Positions 46,960 through 60,142 are shown, counted from the first letter of the stretch. The stretch: DNA of 63,982 nucleotides from Longimycelium tulufanense (GCF_014645795.1 NZ_BMMK01000026.1:24553-88534); one strand, 5' to 3'. Made by a program: numbers and translations. The notes: generated by a model from the letters alone, not told the origin.

Positions 46960-48030
46960 GGCGACAAGCGCCGCGGTGGGACGGACGGGCAACTGCGGGC
47001 GGTGGCGCTCGGCGGCGGGCACGGCCTGCAGGCGACGCTCGGCGCGTTGCGCCGCATCACCGACGACGTCACCGCGGTCGTGACCGTGGCCGACGACGGT
47101 GGCTCGTCCGGCCGGCTGCGCCGCGAGCTGAACCTGCTACCACCCGGCGACCTGCGCAAAGCCCTCGCCGCACTGGCCGATGACGGCAACGGGCAGCTGT
47201 GGTCGCGGGTCTTCCAGCACCGGTTCGGCGGGAGCGGTGCACTGGCCGGCCACGCCGTGGGCAACCTGGTGTTGGCCGGTTTGCTGGAGGTGCTCGGCGA
47301 CCCGGTGGCGGTGCTCGACGAGGCACGTCGCCTGCTCGGTGTGCGTGGCCGGGTGCTACCGATGTCCCGGGAGCCGCTGGACATCGAGGCCGACGTGACC
47401 GGGCTGGACGAGGACGCGGCCGCCGTGCGTCGGATCCGCGGGCAGGTCGCGGTGGCGACCACACCGGGGCAGGTGCAGCGCGTGCGGCTCCTGCGTGCCG
47501 ACGACCCCGGCGCCGTACCGCGCGCCTGCCCGGAGGCGGTGCGCGCGGTGCTCGACGCCGACGTCGTGTTGTTGGGCCCCGGCTCGTGGTTCACCAGCGT
47601 GCTGCCGCACCTGATGGTCCCGGAGCTACAGGACGCGTTGGTCGAGACCGCGGCGCGCCGGGTGGTCGTGCTGAACCTGGCGCCGCAGCCGGGGGAGACC
47701 GCCGGGTTCTCCCCGGAGCAGCACCTGCACGTGCTGGCCGGGCACGCGCCCCGGCTCCGCGTGGACGCGGTGGTGGCCGACCGGTCCTCGGCGCCCACCC
47801 CGGACCGGCTGCGGCGGGCGGCCGCGGAGCTGGGTGGACGTACCGTGTTTGCTCCGGTGACCGCGCCCGGGAGCGCGGCACGCCACGATCCGGAGGCGTT
47901 GGCGGTGGCCCTGCACCGGGCCTTCGGCATCGGCCCGGACGCGCCGGGCGCCGACGACGCGCCCCCGTTATCCGGGCCCAGCCCCGCCGCCGTTACCGCC
48001 GAAGGAGAGGAAGACACCCCGTGGCGATGA
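46951..48030 (+). CDS. yvcK: YvcK/CuvA-type protein (gluconeogenesis and cell wall factor)
   Basis: Members bind UDP-sugars and support wall synthesis and growth on gluconeogenic carbon. The 359-residue protein has the N-terminal glycine loop [42 protein letters not shown], the central [10 protein letters not shown] and the [19 protein letters not shown] motif (shown in parts). The GTG at 46951 is in the second copy of a tandem repeat. The C-terminal 40 residues are an Asp/Pro-rich tail that overlaps whiA. Confidence 0.92.
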   Translation: MRNGDKRRGGTDGQLRAVALGGGHGLQATLGALRRITDDVTAVVTVADDGGSSGRLRRELNLLPPGDLRKALAALADDGNGQLWSRVFQHRFGGSGALAGHAVGNLVLAGLLEVLGDPVAVLDEARRLLGVRGRVLPMSREPLDIEADVTGLDEDAAAVRRIRGQVAVATTPGQVQRVRLLRADDPGAVPRACPEAVRAVLDADVVLLGPGSWFTSVLPHLMVPELQDALVETAARRVVVLNLAPQPGETAGFSPEQHLHVLAGHAPRLRVDAVVADRSSAPTPDRLRRAAAELGGRTVFAPVTAPGSAARHDPEALAVALHRAFGIGPDAPGADDAPPLSGPSPAAVTAEGEEDTPWR

Positions 48031-49007
48031 CCTCAGCGGTCAAGGACGAGCTGAGCCGCCTGACCGTGACCAAGACCTGCTGCCGTCGCGCCGAGGTGTC
48101 CTCGCTGCTGCGGTTCGCCGGCGGCCTGCACATCGTCGCCGGGCGGGTCGTGGTCGAGGCCGAGTTGGACACGGGATCGACGGCGCGGCGGCTGCGCAAG
48201 GAGATCCACGAGCTGTTCGGGCACACCTCGGACGTGCACGTGATCACCTCCGGGGGCCTGCGCAAGGGCACCCGGTACGTGGTGCGCGTGGTCAAGGACG
48301 GGGAGGGCCTGGCCCGGCAGACCGGCCTGCTCGACCCGCGGGGCCGGCCGGTGCGCGGCCTGCCGGCGCACGTGGTGTCGGGCGGGGTGTGCGACGCCGA
48401 GGCGGCCTGGCGGGGCGCGTTCCTGGCGCACGGCTCGCTGACCGAGCCCGGGCGCTCCAGCGCGATGGAGGTGACCTGCCCCGGACCGGAGGCGGCGTTG
48501 GCGCTGGTGGGCGCGGCGCGGCGGCTGGGGATCCAGGCCAAGTCGCGGGAGGTGCGTGGTGCGGACCGGGTGGTGGTGCGCGACGGCGACGCGATCGGCG
48601 CGCTGCTGACCCGGCTGGGAGCGCACTCCAGCGTGCTGGCCTGGGAGGAGCGCCGGATGCGGCGCGAGGTGCGGGCGACCGCCAACCGGCTGGCCAACTT
48701 CGACGACGCCAACCTGCGGCGCTCGGCGCGGGCCGCGGTCGCGGCGGCGGCCCGGGTGGGCCGCGCCCTGGAGATCCTCGGCGACCAGGCACCGGACCAC
48801 CTGGCTGCGGCCGGGCAACTGCGGCTCACCCACCGGCAGGCGTCGCTGGAGGAGCTGGGGCAGCTGGCCGATCCGCCGATGACCAAGGACGCGGTGGCCG
48901 GCCGGATCCGCCGGCTGCTGGCCATGGCCGACAAGCGCGCCCGCGAGCTGGGCGTGCCCGACACCGAGTCCGCGGTCACCCCGGAGATGCTCGAGGCCGA
49001 GGTATGA
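48021..49007 (+). CDS. whiA: sporulation/division regulator WhiA
   Basis: WhiA works with WhiB to switch on sporulation septation genes in Streptomyces; homologues exist in non-sporulating bacteria. The 328-residue protein has LAGLIDADG homing-endonuclease-like repeats without catalytic residues ([19 protein letters not shown] and [11 protein letters not shown]) and a C-terminal helix-turn-helix ([20 protein letters not shown]). The GTG at 48021 has GGAGAGGAAG in front and gives the conserved [14 protein letters not shown]. Confidence 0.96.
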   Translation: MAMTSAVKDELSRLTVTKTCCRRAEVSSLLRFAGGLHIVAGRVVVEAELDTGSTARRLRKEIHELFGHTSDVHVITSGGLRKGTRYVVRVVKDGEGLARQTGLLDPRGRPVRGLPAHVVSGGVCDAEAAWRGAFLAHGSLTEPGRSSAMEVTCPGPEAALALVGAARRLGIQAKSREVRGADRVVVRDGDAIGALLTRLGAHSSVLAWEERRMRREVRATANRLANFDDANLRRSARAAVAAAARVGRALEILGDQAPDHLAAAGQLRLTHRQASLEELGQLADPPMTKDAVAGRIRRLLAMADKRARELGVPDTESAVTPEMLEAEV

Positions 49008-49083
49008 GGCGGACCTCGATTCCCCGCCGGTGCAACGGAGATCGTTGAGCTCGGCTCCTTCTTGATCAGGTCACCGGGGGTGC

Positions 49084-50352
49084 GTGGTCGGGATGGCGGT
49101 GATCGAAGCCGCGCCGGTGGTGGTACCCGTTGCGGCGGAACCAATCCAGGACGGTGCGGTTCTCGTTGACGGGGACCGGATTGCCGCGGTGGGGGAGCGG
49201 CGCGAGCTGTGCGCGGCCCATCCCGGCGTTGTGGTACGGAAGTGGCGCGGCGTCCTCACTCCTGGCCTGGTGAACGCACACACGCACCTGCAGTACACCG
49301 ATTTCGCCGGGCTGGCTTCGCTTCGGACGTCTTTCTACCGCTGGCTGGCCCAGGTCGGTGAGCGGCGGACGGGCTTCACCGATCCGATGTGGATCGCCAG
49401 CGCCCAGCGCGGAATCGAGGCGCTGCTCCGAAGTGGAACGACGGCAGCCGCCGACATCGTCACCGAACCCGTTGTGCTGGAACCGACTGCGCGCTCGGGG
49501 CTGGCTGGCATCTCCTACCTGGAGGTGGTCGTCGCCGACGACGAGCGCTGGGCGCGAACCAAACGGGATCAGCTCCTTCGCGGTCTGGACAGTGTGCCAG
49601 AAGGTCGTGCCGTGGGTGTGTCGCCGCACACGCTCTACACCGTTGGCACCGAGGTGTTCCGTGCGCTTGCGAAGCTGAGTCGGGCACGCGGCCTGCGGAT
49701 GCACCCGCACCTGGCCGAGAGTGCCGACGAGGTGCGGTACGTGCGCGACGGTGCCGGGCCATTGGCTGATATCGCAAGGACATCGGGCTGTTCCTTCGAG
49801 CTGTCCGGTGTCGGTACGCAACGCACCCCGACCGCACAGATGGCTTTCCTCGAGGCGCTGGGCGCGGATACCCATGTGGCGCACGGTGTTCACTGCGACG
49901 CCGCTGACCGTGCTCTGTTGCGTGAGTACGGTGCCAGCGTGGCGTTGTGTGCCCGCTCCAACGCGACCTTGGGGGTTGGGGACCCGCCAGTGGCGGCCTA
50001 TCTGGCGGAGGGTTCCCCGATCGCGATCGGCACGGATTCGCTTGCCTCCAGCCCTTCGCTGGATCTGTTGGAGGAAGCGCGTGCTCTTCGCGATCTGGCG
50101 CGGCGGCAGGGGTATGTGGGCTCCGATCTCGACCGGCGGATCATCGACGCCGCCACGCGTGGCGGCGCGGTTGCCATGGGCGCCAACGACTTCGGCGTGC
50201 TCACCCCCGGCTCGCGCGCGGACCTGGCTGTCTTCGACGTGCCGGTCGACTCGGATCCCCACCGCGCCCTGATCGACCACGGCGCCGGCCGCTGTACCGC
50301 CACCATCCTCGCCGGCCACCTCGTTCACCACGCCACCGCCAGCCCTCGGTAA
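49084..50352 (+). CDS. amidohydrolase (Atz/Trz or aminofutalosine deaminase-like)
   Basis: The 422-residue metal-dependent hydrolase has the entry motif NAHTHLQY (His66, His68), a second His in HPHLAES, AHGVH, and the Asp in IGTDSLASSP. The pattern fits nucleobase or nucleoside deaminases, such as S-adenosylhomocysteine or aminofutalosine deaminase (MqnA-pathway type), but no menaquinone gene is next to it. Its third-position GC looks lower than in neighbouring genes, which suggests separate acquisition. The GTG at 49084 or the ATG at 49093 is the start. Confidence 0.8.
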   Translation: MVGMAVIEAAPVVVPVAAEPIQDGAVLVDGDRIAAVGERRELCAAHPGVVVRKWRGVLTPGLVNAHTHLQYTDFAGLASLRTSFYRWLAQVGERRTGFTDPMWIASAQRGIEALLRSGTTAAADIVTEPVVLEPTARSGLAGISYLEVVVADDERWARTKRDQLLRGLDSVPEGRAVGVSPHTLYTVGTEVFRALAKLSRARGLRMHPHLAESADEVRYVRDGAGPLADIARTSGCSFELSGVGTQRTPTAQMAFLEALGADTHVAHGVHCDAADRALLREYGASVALCARSNATLGVGDPPVAAYLAEGSPIAIGTDSLASSPSLDLLEEARALRDLARRQGYVGSDLDRRIIDAATRGGAVAMGANDFGVLTPGSRADLAVFDVPVDSDPHRALIDHGAGRCTATILAGHLVHHATASPR

Positions 50353-50481
50353 GGCGGCCGGGTCCAGGCTGCCTCTCGTCACGTTTCGTAGCGGCACTCG
50401 GGGGTTGGGGGCGTGTCGCCTGGTCGGGTGAATCTGGGGGGTTGCTGCCGGAGGGTGGAAACTGACGAGACCGGATGGGTG

Positions 50482-50496
50482 TTCGGCAATGTCGAA
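50482..50496. promoter_or_regulatory. candidate GylR operator before gylR
   Basis: TTCGGCA-A-TGTCGAA is a 7-1-7 palindrome with one mismatch. It overlaps the likely -35 position of the gylR promoter. A near copy lies before glpF at 51355. Confidence 0.65.
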
Positions 50497-50505
50497 CGCG
50501 GGTTG

Positions 50506-50518
50506 TAGGGTGATCGCA
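50506..50518 (+). promoter_or_regulatory. candidate -10 of leaderless gylR transcript
   Basis: TAGGGT (50506-50511) is six bases before the ATG at 50518, and no ribosome binding site is present. Confidence 0.5.
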
Positions 50519-51279
50519 TGCCCGGCCCCATTCAGTCGATCGAGCGGGCGGCGGCCATCCTCCGCCTGCTCGCCAGTGGCGCGCGCAAGATGGGCGTCGG
50601 CGAGCTGGCCACCGCGCTCGGCCTGCCCAAGGGCACCGTGCACGGGATCCTGCGCACGCTGCAGCACGTCGGGTTCGTCGAGCAGAGCCAGGACACCGGC
50701 AAGTACCAGCTCGGCGCCGCCCTGTTCCACATCGGCAGCAGCTACCTGGACGCCAACGAGCTGCGCACCAGGGCGCTGAACTGGTCGGACTCGCTGGCCG
50801 CCCGGAGCAAGGAGAGCGTGCGGATCGGGACCCTGCACGAGGGCCAGGTCCTGGTCGTCCACCACGTGTTCCGGCCCGACAACTCCAGCCAGGTCCTCGA
50901 GGTCGGCGCGCTGCTGCCGGCACACGCCAGCGCGCTGGGCCGGGTGCTGCTGGCCAACGACCCGCTGGGCCAGCCGGCCGGGGCCGAGCTGGCCGGCTTC
51001 ACCCCCTACACCTGCACCGACCCCGACCAGCTGCGCCAGCTGCTGGCCGAGACCAAGTCCAGGGGCTGGGCGGCCGAGGTGGAGGAGATGGTGGAGGGCG
51101 AGGTCTCGGTGGCCGCCCCGATCCGCGACCGGCGCGGGGTGACCGTCGGGGCGATCGGCATCTCCGGTCCGATCGAGCGGTTGTGCGACCCCGACCGGGC
51201 GCCGCGCACCGAGCTGGTGTCCTACGTCCGGGAGGCGGCCCGGGCCATATCACGCGATCTTGGCGCCATCCCCTGGTGA
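50518..51279 (+). CDS. gylR: IclR-family glycerol operon regulator
   Basis: The 253-residue protein has a winged helix-turn-helix at about 1-65 (IERAAAILRLLASGARKMGV in part, LATALGLPKGTVHGILRTL) and the IclR effector domain (HASALGRVLLAND, VAAPIRDRRGVTVGAIGISG). It stands directly before glpF-glpK-glpD, the arrangement of Streptomyces GylR, where glycerol-3-phosphate relieves repression. Matching palindromes before its own gene and before glpF support autorepression and operon control. Confidence 0.9.
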   Translation: MPGPIQSIERAAAILRLLASGARKMGVGELATALGLPKGTVHGILRTLQHVGFVEQSQDTGKYQLGAALFHIGSSYLDANELRTRALNWSDSLAARSKESVRIGTLHEGQVLVVHHVFRPDNSSQVLEVGALLPAHASALGRVLLANDPLGQPAGAELAGFTPYTCTDPDQLRQLLAETKSRGWAAEVEEMVEGEVSVAAPIRDRRGVTVGAIGISGPIERLCDPDRAPRTELVSYVREAARAISRDLGAIPW

Positions 51280-51311
51280 TCGGCCGGTGGCCGCGAGCTC
51301 GTAACGCACTC

Positions 51312-51341
51312 TTGACACCCCGATCGGGTGAGCCCAAGAAT
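51312..51341 (+). promoter_or_regulatory. candidate glpFKD promoter
   Basis: TTGACA (51312-51317) and AAGAAT (51336-51341) are 18 bases apart. The operator at 51355-51369 would lie just downstream of the transcription start. Confidence 0.45.
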
Positions 51342-51354
51342 CTCGCCCACGGCG

Positions 51355-51369
51355 TACGACAATGTCGAA
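51355..51369. promoter_or_regulatory. candidate GylR operator before glpF
   Basis: TACGACA-A-TGTCGAA has the same 7-1-7 layout as the site at 50482. The right half-site is identical and the left half differs at two positions. Confidence 0.65.
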
Positions 51370-51450
51370 CAGTATTCGGTTACCGTTCGCCAAACGCCGC
51401 CCGTCATCGCCGCCGGGCCACAGGAGGCCCCCTGCCCCCCAAGGGAAGCC

Positions 51451-52161
51451 ATGACCGATCAGTCCATCTTCATCGGGGAGTTCCTCGGAACCGCGCTGTT
51501 GCTGCTCCTGGGCAACGGCGTGGTCGCCGCTGTCACGCTGACCAAGTCCAAGGCGCACGGCGCCGGATGGCCCGTCATCGCCTTCGGCTGGGGCTTCGCC
51601 GTCCTGGCCGGCGCCTACGCCGCGGCCCCGCTGTCGGGGGGGCACATCAACCCCGCCGTCACCGTGGGCATCGCCCTGCAGACCGGTGACTGGAACAAGG
51701 TACCACTCTACGTGGTCGCCCAGATGCTGGGCGCGTTCACCGGTGCCGTCCTGTGCTGGCTTGCCTACCTCGGACACTTCCGCGAGCACCAGGGCGAGGT
51801 GCTCGGCGTCTTCGCCACCGGTCCGGAGATCCGCAACCGCACGCAGAACTTCACCACCGAGTTCATCGCGACCTTCGTGCTGGTCTTCGTCATCGCGGCG
51901 TTCGGCAGGTCCGAGGGCCTGGCCGCCTCCGACTCGCTGATCTTCATGGTCGCCCTGCTGGTGGTCGGCATCGGGATGTCCCTGGGCGGCCCGACCGGCT
52001 ACGCCATCAACCCCGCCCGCGACCTCGGCCCCCGCATCGCGCACGCGGTGCTGCCCATCCCGGGCAAGGGTGGCTCAGACTGGGGCTATTCCTGGGTCCC
52101 GGTCCTGGCCCCGCTCGCCGGTGGCACCGTCGCCGGCCTCGTCGCTACCGCCGCCTTCTGA
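51451..52161 (+). CDS. glpF: glycerol uptake facilitator (aquaglyceroporin)
   Basis: The 236-residue channel has six membrane helices and the two pore half-helices GGHINPAVT and [12 protein letters not shown]. The Asp after the second NPAR is characteristic of glycerol channels rather than water channels. The ATG at 51451 is preceded by AAGGGA. glpK begins 15 bases after its stop. Glycerol entering here is trapped by GlpK. Confidence 0.96.
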   Translation: MTDQSIFIGEFLGTALLLLLGNGVVAAVTLTKSKAHGAGWPVIAFGWGFAVLAGAYAAAPLSGGHINPAVTVGIALQTGDWNKVPLYVVAQMLGAFTGAVLCWLAYLGHFREHQGEVLGVFATGPEIRNRTQNFTTEFIATFVLVFVIAAFGRSEGLAASDSLIFMVALLVVGIGMSLGGPTGYAINPARDLGPRIAHAVLPIPGKGGSDWGYSWVPVLAPLAGGTVAGLVATAAF

Positions 52162-52176
52162 CCCCGGAAGCCGCCA

Positions 52177-53697
<1,521 letters not shown>

Positions 53698-53778
53698 AGC
53701 CCGGCCGCCGGCGCGGTGTCACCCACCGCGCCGGCGGCACCGTCAGTTCACGGCAAGATTTGTGGAGGGAGATCTCCG

Positions 53779-55356
53779 ATGTCCGAGTCGGAGGGTGCGT
53801 TGTTCGTCGACCGGCGCGCACAGACCAGGGAGCAGCTCACCCACGGAACGTTCGACGTGGCGATCGTGGGTGGCGGCATTCTCGGCATCGCCACCGCCTG
53901 GGCCGCGGCCCGGGCGGGCCTGCGGGTGGCGCTGCTGGAGCGCGGCGACTTCGCCGGCGCCACCTCCAGCGCCTCGTCCAAGCTGGTTCACGGTGGCCTG
54001 CGCTACCTGGCCATGGGCGACGTGCGGCTGGTCCACGAGAACCACGTCGAACGCCGCGCGCTGGGTGACCGGCTGGCCCCGCACCTGGTGCGGCCGCTGC
54101 CGTTCCTGGTGCCCGTCTTCGACCGCGGCCCGCACTCCCGGCTCAAGCTGGGCGCGGGCGTGCTGCTCTACAGCGCCCTGTCCCGGTTCGGCGACGGCGC
54201 CGGCAAGATCGTGTCGGTCGCCAAGGCGCGCGAGCTGGCCCCCGCGCTGAGGGCGAAGGGCCTGCGGGGATGCGCCCTCTACTACGACCACCAGATGAAC
54301 GACAGCCGGGTGGCCGTGATGTCGGCGCGCGCCGCCGCCGAGTCGGGCGCGGTGCTGCTCAACCACGCCGAGGTCCGCGACGTGCGGCGCACCCACGGCC
54401 GGGTCACCGGCGTCGAGCTGCGCGACCTCGTCGACGGCACCGAGTTCGGCGTCAACGCCCGCGTCGTGGTCAACGCGACGGGGCCGTGGCTGGACCACCT
54501 GCGCCGCATGGAGGACCCCAAGGCCGCGCCCAGCATCCGACTGTCCAAGGGCTCGCACCTGGTGCTGCGCACCGACAAGCCGTGGCACGCCGCCGTGACC
54601 ACCCCGATCGACGACGTGCGGGTGTCCTTCGCGATCCCGTGGGAGGGCCAGCTGCTGCTGGGCACCACCGACGAGGCCTACGAGGGCGACCCGGCGAAGG
54701 TGGCGTGTACCGAGGCCGACATCGACCAGATCCTGGGCGAGGCCGGACTGGGCATCGAGTCCGACGCGCTGCGCCGCGACCGCATCGCCTACACCTTCGC
54801 GGGCCTGCGCGTGCTGCCCGGCGGTCCGGGCGACACCAAGAACGCCAAGCGGGAGACGGTGATCACCGTCGGCCCCGGCGGCATGGTCAGCGTCGCCGGC
54901 GGCAAGTGGACCACGTTCCGCAAGATCGGCGGCACCGTGCTGGCCCGCGTCGCCCAGCAGCTGGGCGTGCCCGGCCTGGAGAAGGCGCTGGACTCCCCGG
55001 TCGCCCCGCTGCCCGGCGCGGCCCGGCCGGACAACGTCAGCCGCGTGCTGCTCGCCGCCGCCCCGGAGCTGCCCGACGACGTGGCCTCCCACCTGGCCAC
55101 TCACTACGGCACGCACGCGCACGAGGTCATCGCGCTCGGTGCGGCCGACCCGATGCTGCTGGAGCGGGTGCACCCCGACGGCCCGGACATCTGGGCCCAG
55201 GTCGTGCACGCGATCGAGCACGAGTGGGCCTTCGAGGTCGAGGACGTGCTGCGCCGCCGCACCACGGTCTCGGTGCGGGGCCTGGACACCCCGGAGGTTC
55301 GCGACCGAGTGGCCGGGATGCTGGCCGCGCACGGTTCCCGGACCGCGGTCGCATGA
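53779..55356 (+). CDS. glpD: glycerol-3-phosphate dehydrogenase (FAD)
   Basis: GlpD oxidises glycerol-3-phosphate to dihydroxyacetone phosphate at the membrane and passes electrons to quinone. The 525-residue protein has the FAD motif VAIVGGGILGIATAWAAARA, SSKLVHGGLRYLA, VVNATGPWLDHLR, and the GGKWTTFRK segment. The C-terminal helical domain is complete. The ATG at 53779 has GGAGGGAG nearby. The product is used by TpiA, encoded a few kilobases downstream. Confidence 0.96.
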   Translation: MSESEGALFVDRRAQTREQLTHGTFDVAIVGGGILGIATAWAAARAGLRVALLERGDFAGATSSASSKLVHGGLRYLAMGDVRLVHENHVERRALGDRLAPHLVRPLPFLVPVFDRGPHSRLKLGAGVLLYSALSRFGDGAGKIVSVAKARELAPALRAKGLRGCALYYDHQMNDSRVAVMSARAAAESGAVLLNHAEVRDVRRTHGRVTGVELRDLVDGTEFGVNARVVVNATGPWLDHLRRMEDPKAAPSIRLSKGSHLVLRTDKPWHAAVTTPIDDVRVSFAIPWEGQLLLGTTDEAYEGDPAKVACTEADIDQILGEAGLGIESDALRRDRIAYTFAGLRVLPGGPGDTKNAKRETVITVGPGGMVSVAGGKWTTFRKIGGTVLARVAQQLGVPGLEKALDSPVAPLPGAARPDNVSRVLLAAAPELPDDVASHLATHYGTHAHEVIALGAADPMLLERVHPDGPDIWAQVVHAIEHEWAFEVEDVLRRRTTVSVRGLDTPEVRDRVAGMLAAHGSRTAVA

Positions 55357-55393
55357 GGGCAGTGTCGCCCTGCTCACGATGACCGGTTCCGCA

Positions 55394-55427
55394 CCGGTGG
55401 GGCGTGCCCGCGCTCACGCCCCACCGG
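55394..55427. terminator. perfect 13-bp hairpin after glpD
   Basis: CCGGTGGGGCGTG (55394-55406) pairs with 55415-55427, with an eight-base loop. It closes the glycerol regulon before gap. Confidence 0.75.
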
Positions 55428-55512
55428 CCGGAACGGTTCCAGCAGCCAGACGCAGGGTCGCCGCCCCGGTAAGTGGTGCAGACCAGAACCGGGGTGGCGA
55501 CCCGGCGCGTGA

Positions 55513-56646
<1,134 letters not shown>

Positions 56647-56665
56647 CGAGAAGGGGAGCCGCGGC

Positions 56666-57871
56666 GTGAAGACGCTCGACGACCTGCTCGCGAGCGGCGT
56701 ACGGGGTCGCCGCGTCCTGGTGCGCGCCGACCTGAACGTTCCGCTCGACGGGGACCGGATCACCGACGACGGCCGCGTCCGGGCCTCGCTGCCCACCCTG
56801 AGGGCCCTGGCCGCGGCCGGCGCCCGCGTGGTGGTGACCGCGCACCTGGGCCGGCCCAAGGGCGCCCCGGACCCGGCGTTCTCGCTGGCCCCGGTGGCCC
56901 GCCGGCTCGGCGAGCTGCTGGGCGGCGAGGTCGCCTTCGCCACCGACGTGGTCGGCGACTCGGCGCGGTCGACCGTGGCCGGGCTGGCCGATGGCGGGGT
57001 GGCGGTGCTGGAGAACGTCCGTTTCGACCCCCGGGAGACCAGCAAGGACGACACCGAGCGCGGCGCGTTCGCCGAGGAGCTGGCCGCCCTGGTGGGTGCC
57101 GACGGTGCCTTCGTCTCCGACGGCTTCGGCGTGGTGCACCGCAAGCAGGCCTCGGTCTACGACGTGGCCCAGCGGCTGCCGCACTACGCCGGCGGCCTCG
57201 TGCTCGCCGAGGTCGAGGTGCTGCGCCGGCTCACCGAGAACCCGGCCCGGCCCTACGTGGTCGTGCTCGGCGGCGCCAAGGTGTCGGACAAGCTCGGCGT
57301 GATCGCCAACCTGCTGACCAAGGTCGACCGGCTCGTGGTAGGCGGCGGCATGGCCTACACCTTCCTGAAGGCTCAGGGCCACGAGGTGGGCTCCTCCCTG
57401 CTGCAGGCCGACCAGCTCGACCAGGTGCGCGCGTTCCTCGCCGAGGCGAGGGAACGCGGCGTGGAACTGGTGCTGCCGGTCGACGTGCTGGCCACCAAGG
57501 AGTTCGCCGCCGACGCCGACCACGAGGTGGTACGCAGCGACGCCATCCCGGCCGACCGGATGGGCCTGGACATCGGTCCGGAGAGCCGGAAGCTGTTCGC
57601 CGCGAAGGTGGCCGACGCCGCCACCGTGTTCTGGAACGGCCCGATGGGCGTGTTCGAGTTCGAGGCGTTCTCCGGCGGCACCCGGGCGGTGGCCCAGGCG
57701 CTGGTGGACAGCGACGCGTTCACCGTGGTCGGGGGTGGCGACTCCGCGGCCGCGGTGCGCCAGCTCGGCCTGCCCGAGAACGGTTTCTCGCACATCTCCA
57801 CCGGTGGCGGCGCCTCGCTGGAGTTCCTGGAGGGCAAGCAGCTGCCCGGCGTCGCGGTGCTGGAGGGATAG
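56666..57871 (+). CDS. pgk: phosphoglycerate kinase
   Basis: The 401-residue kinase has [43 protein letters not shown], the hinge, and the C-terminal [13 protein letters not shown] with [14 protein letters not shown]. The GTG at 56666 follows AAGGGGAGC and lies 19 bases after gap. tpiA starts seven bases after its stop. Confidence 0.98.
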   Translation: MKTLDDLLASGVRGRRVLVRADLNVPLDGDRITDDGRVRASLPTLRALAAAGARVVVTAHLGRPKGAPDPAFSLAPVARRLGELLGGEVAFATDVVGDSARSTVAGLADGGVAVLENVRFDPRETSKDDTERGAFAEELAALVGADGAFVSDGFGVVHRKQASVYDVAQRLPHYAGGLVLAEVEVLRRLTENPARPYVVVLGGAKVSDKLGVIANLLTKVDRLVVGGGMAYTFLKAQGHEVGSSLLQADQLDQVRAFLAEARERGVELVLPVDVLATKEFAADADHEVVRSDAIPADRMGLDIGPESRKLFAAKVADAATVFWNGPMGVFEFEAFSGGTRAVAQALVDSDAFTVVGGGDSAAAVRQLGLPENGFSHISTGGGASLEFLEGKQLPGVAVLEG

Positions 57872-57878
57872 AGGGGCC

Positions 57879-58664
<786 letters not shown>

Positions 58665-58755
58665 GTGCCGGCCCGGGCACGCTAAGTTATGGCTGATGCG
58701 GCCCGGTCGGCGGCACGAAGATCCACTGGGTGGTCCATGGGCTGGCCCCACCCGG

Positions 58756-58761
58756 TACTCT
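58756..58761 (+). promoter_or_regulatory. candidate -10 of secG
   Basis: TACTCT lies 32 bases before the secG ATG, giving a short leader that contains the ribosome binding site. The 129-base gap after tpiA holds no gene. Confidence 0.35.
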
Positions 58762-58793
58762 GTGACGTCGACCGGCCTGACAGCGAGGATGAG

Positions 58794-59027
58794 ATGAAGC
58801 TGTTCCTGCAGATCACCCTGATCGTCTCCAGCGTCCTGCTGGTGCTGCTCGTGCTGTTGCACCGCGGCCGGGGCGGCGGTTTGTCCTCGCTGTTCGGCGG
58901 GGGCATGCAGTCGAGCCTGTCCGGTTCGAGTGTGGTGGAGAAGAACCTGGATCGCCTCACGTTGTTCGTGGGCTCGATCTGGGTGATCTCCGTGGTGGGC
59001 GTCGGGCTGCTGCTCAAGGTCGCATGA
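58794..59027 (+). CDS. secG: preprotein translocase subunit SecG
   Basis: SecG is the small accessory subunit of the SecYEG channel. The 77-residue product has two membrane helices (about 3-22 and 56-75) joined by the Gly/Ser-rich loop GGGLSSLFGGGMQSSLSGSS, which is characteristic of SecG. The ATG at 58794 has GAGGATGAG in front. It follows gap-pgk-tpiA, as in mycobacteria. Confidence 0.95.
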   Translation: MKLFLQITLIVSSVLLVLLVLLHRGRGGGLSSLFGGGMQSSLSGSSVVEKNLDRLTLFVGSIWVISVVGVGLLLKVA

Positions 59028-59087
59028 GCCGGCCGCGCCCACCGTTGGAGCACGTGCGGCAACCACCTGGTGGGGGTGTGAGGGTCG

Positions 59088-59438
59088 ATGGCTGGTGGGA
59101 ACGCGATCCGCGGGACGCGGGTCGGTGCGGGACCGATGGGCGAGTCCGAGCGCGGTGAGTCCGCGCCCCGGCGCCGCGTGTCGTACTGGTGCGCCAACGG
59201 GCACGAGGTGCGCCCGTCGTTCGCACTCGACGCGGAGGAACCGGAGACGTGGGACTGCCCGCGCTGCGGGCTGCCCGCGGGCAAGGACCAGGAGAGCCCA
59301 CCGGACCCACCCCGCAACGAGCCGTACAAGACGCATCTGGCCTACGTGAAGGAGCGCCGGAGCGACGCCGACGGTGAGGCCATACTGGCCGAGGCCCTGG
59401 CCAAGCTGCGTGCCCAGCGCGGCGACACCGCCAGCTAG
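59088..59438 (+). CDS. rbpA: RNA polymerase-binding protein RbpA
   Basis: RbpA binds the principal sigma factor and stabilises open promoter complexes in actinobacteria. The 116-residue protein has an N-terminal tail, a core with zinc-type residues Cys35, His39, Cys57 and Cys60 (YWCANGH, CPRCG), and a C-terminal sigma-interacting helix (KTHLAYVKERRSDADGEAIL). The ATG at 59088 follows GAGGG. An imperfect hairpin follows the gene. Confidence 0.95.
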   Translation: MAGGNAIRGTRVGAGPMGESERGESAPRRRVSYWCANGHEVRPSFALDAEEPETWDCPRCGLPAGKDQESPPDPPRNEPYKTHLAYVKERRSDADGEAILAEALAKLRAQRGDTAS

Positions 59439-59455
59439 CCCGTCCGGACATCCCG

Positions 59456-59488
59456 GGCGCCCCGGTAGCTCAAGGCCGCCGGGGCACC
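59456..59488. terminator. imperfect hairpin after rbpA
   Basis: GGCGCCCCGGTAGC (59456-59469) pairs with GCCGCCGGGGCACC (59475-59488) at most positions, with a five-base loop. It closely resembles the terminator at 62141. Confidence 0.6.
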
Positions 59489-59527
59489 CGGTGATTTCGT
59501 TTGCTCTGCCGGATTCTGTGTGGGCGA

Positions 59528-60142
59528 TCAGCCGGTGAGCAGTGTCGTCATCGCGGCGTCGGCGAGCCGTGCCGCCCGCCGGCAGACTTCTTCCTTGCCG
59601 AGGGGATTCTTCTTCCGGCCGTCCTCGGAATAGTGCGCACGAAGCACCTGCCCGTCCGCGACGTCCACGTTGACGGTGCAGAAGTCATCGCCAGGCGGCT
59701 GACCGGGCGTGTGGATCTCGTAGGCGGGGAAGCCCTGCACCCGGATTTCTTGCACCTCACCGTTGACCTGTCCCGGGCCGAACTCCTGGATTCCCATGTC
59801 GGTGATGGCGTAAAGCGCGGCCCCCGTCTCATCTGCCTCGCTGCGGAAGTAACAGGCCGATGCGTCGTTGAAGGTTGAGCTCTTGTCGCTCCGCGGAGGC
59901 CGATCCAGAACGAACTGCGCCTTCTGCGCATCAGTGAGGAGGGAGCATGGGTCCTTGCCGTCGAGCTTCACCTCACGTGGGCGGTCAGACGGCTTCGGGT
60001 TTGGTGCGGCGGAGGTCGTCTCGCTACTTGCAGTTCCGGGCGCTGGTCGCGCGTCTCCCGTGCTTCCGCCGGAGCAAGCGGCAGCGGCAACACTGAGGGC
60101 TGCGGCGGCAAGCGCTGTAGCAGCCAGCCGCCGGTCAGGCAC
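59528..60142 (-). CDS. DUF3558-like secreted lipoprotein
   Basis: The 204-residue precursor has a signal peptide with lipobox (LSVAAAACSGG, cysteine near residue 23) and a Ser/Thr/Pro linker. A DUF3558 domain follows, with DPCSLLTDAQKAQF, SACYFRSE and DDFCTVNVDVADG. Members are cell-surface lipoproteins of Pseudonocardiales and mycobacteria of unknown role. The GTG at 60142 has GGAGGGACGCC in front and overlaps the preceding gene by eight bases, so the two are coupled. Confidence 0.85.
   Translation of the reverse strand: MPDRRLAATALAAAALSVAAAACSGGSTGDARPAPGTASSETTSAAPNPKPSDRPREVKLDGKDPCSLLTDAQKAQFVLDRPPRSDKSSTFNDASACYFRSEADETGAALYAITDMGIQEFGPGQVNGEVQEIRVQGFPAYEIHTPGQPPGDDFCTVNVDVADGQVLRAHYSEDGRKKNPLGKEEVCRRAARLADAAMTTLLTG

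Noticed and set aside
43815-48017. A 1400-codon open frame on the minus strand across uvrC, rapZ and yvcK
   Set aside because: Same reason: composition is shadow-like and the plus-strand genes are unmistakable.
59456-59490. A tRNA-like GGTAGCTCA string after rbpA
   Set aside because: It cannot be folded into a cloverleaf and is part of a simple hairpin terminator.
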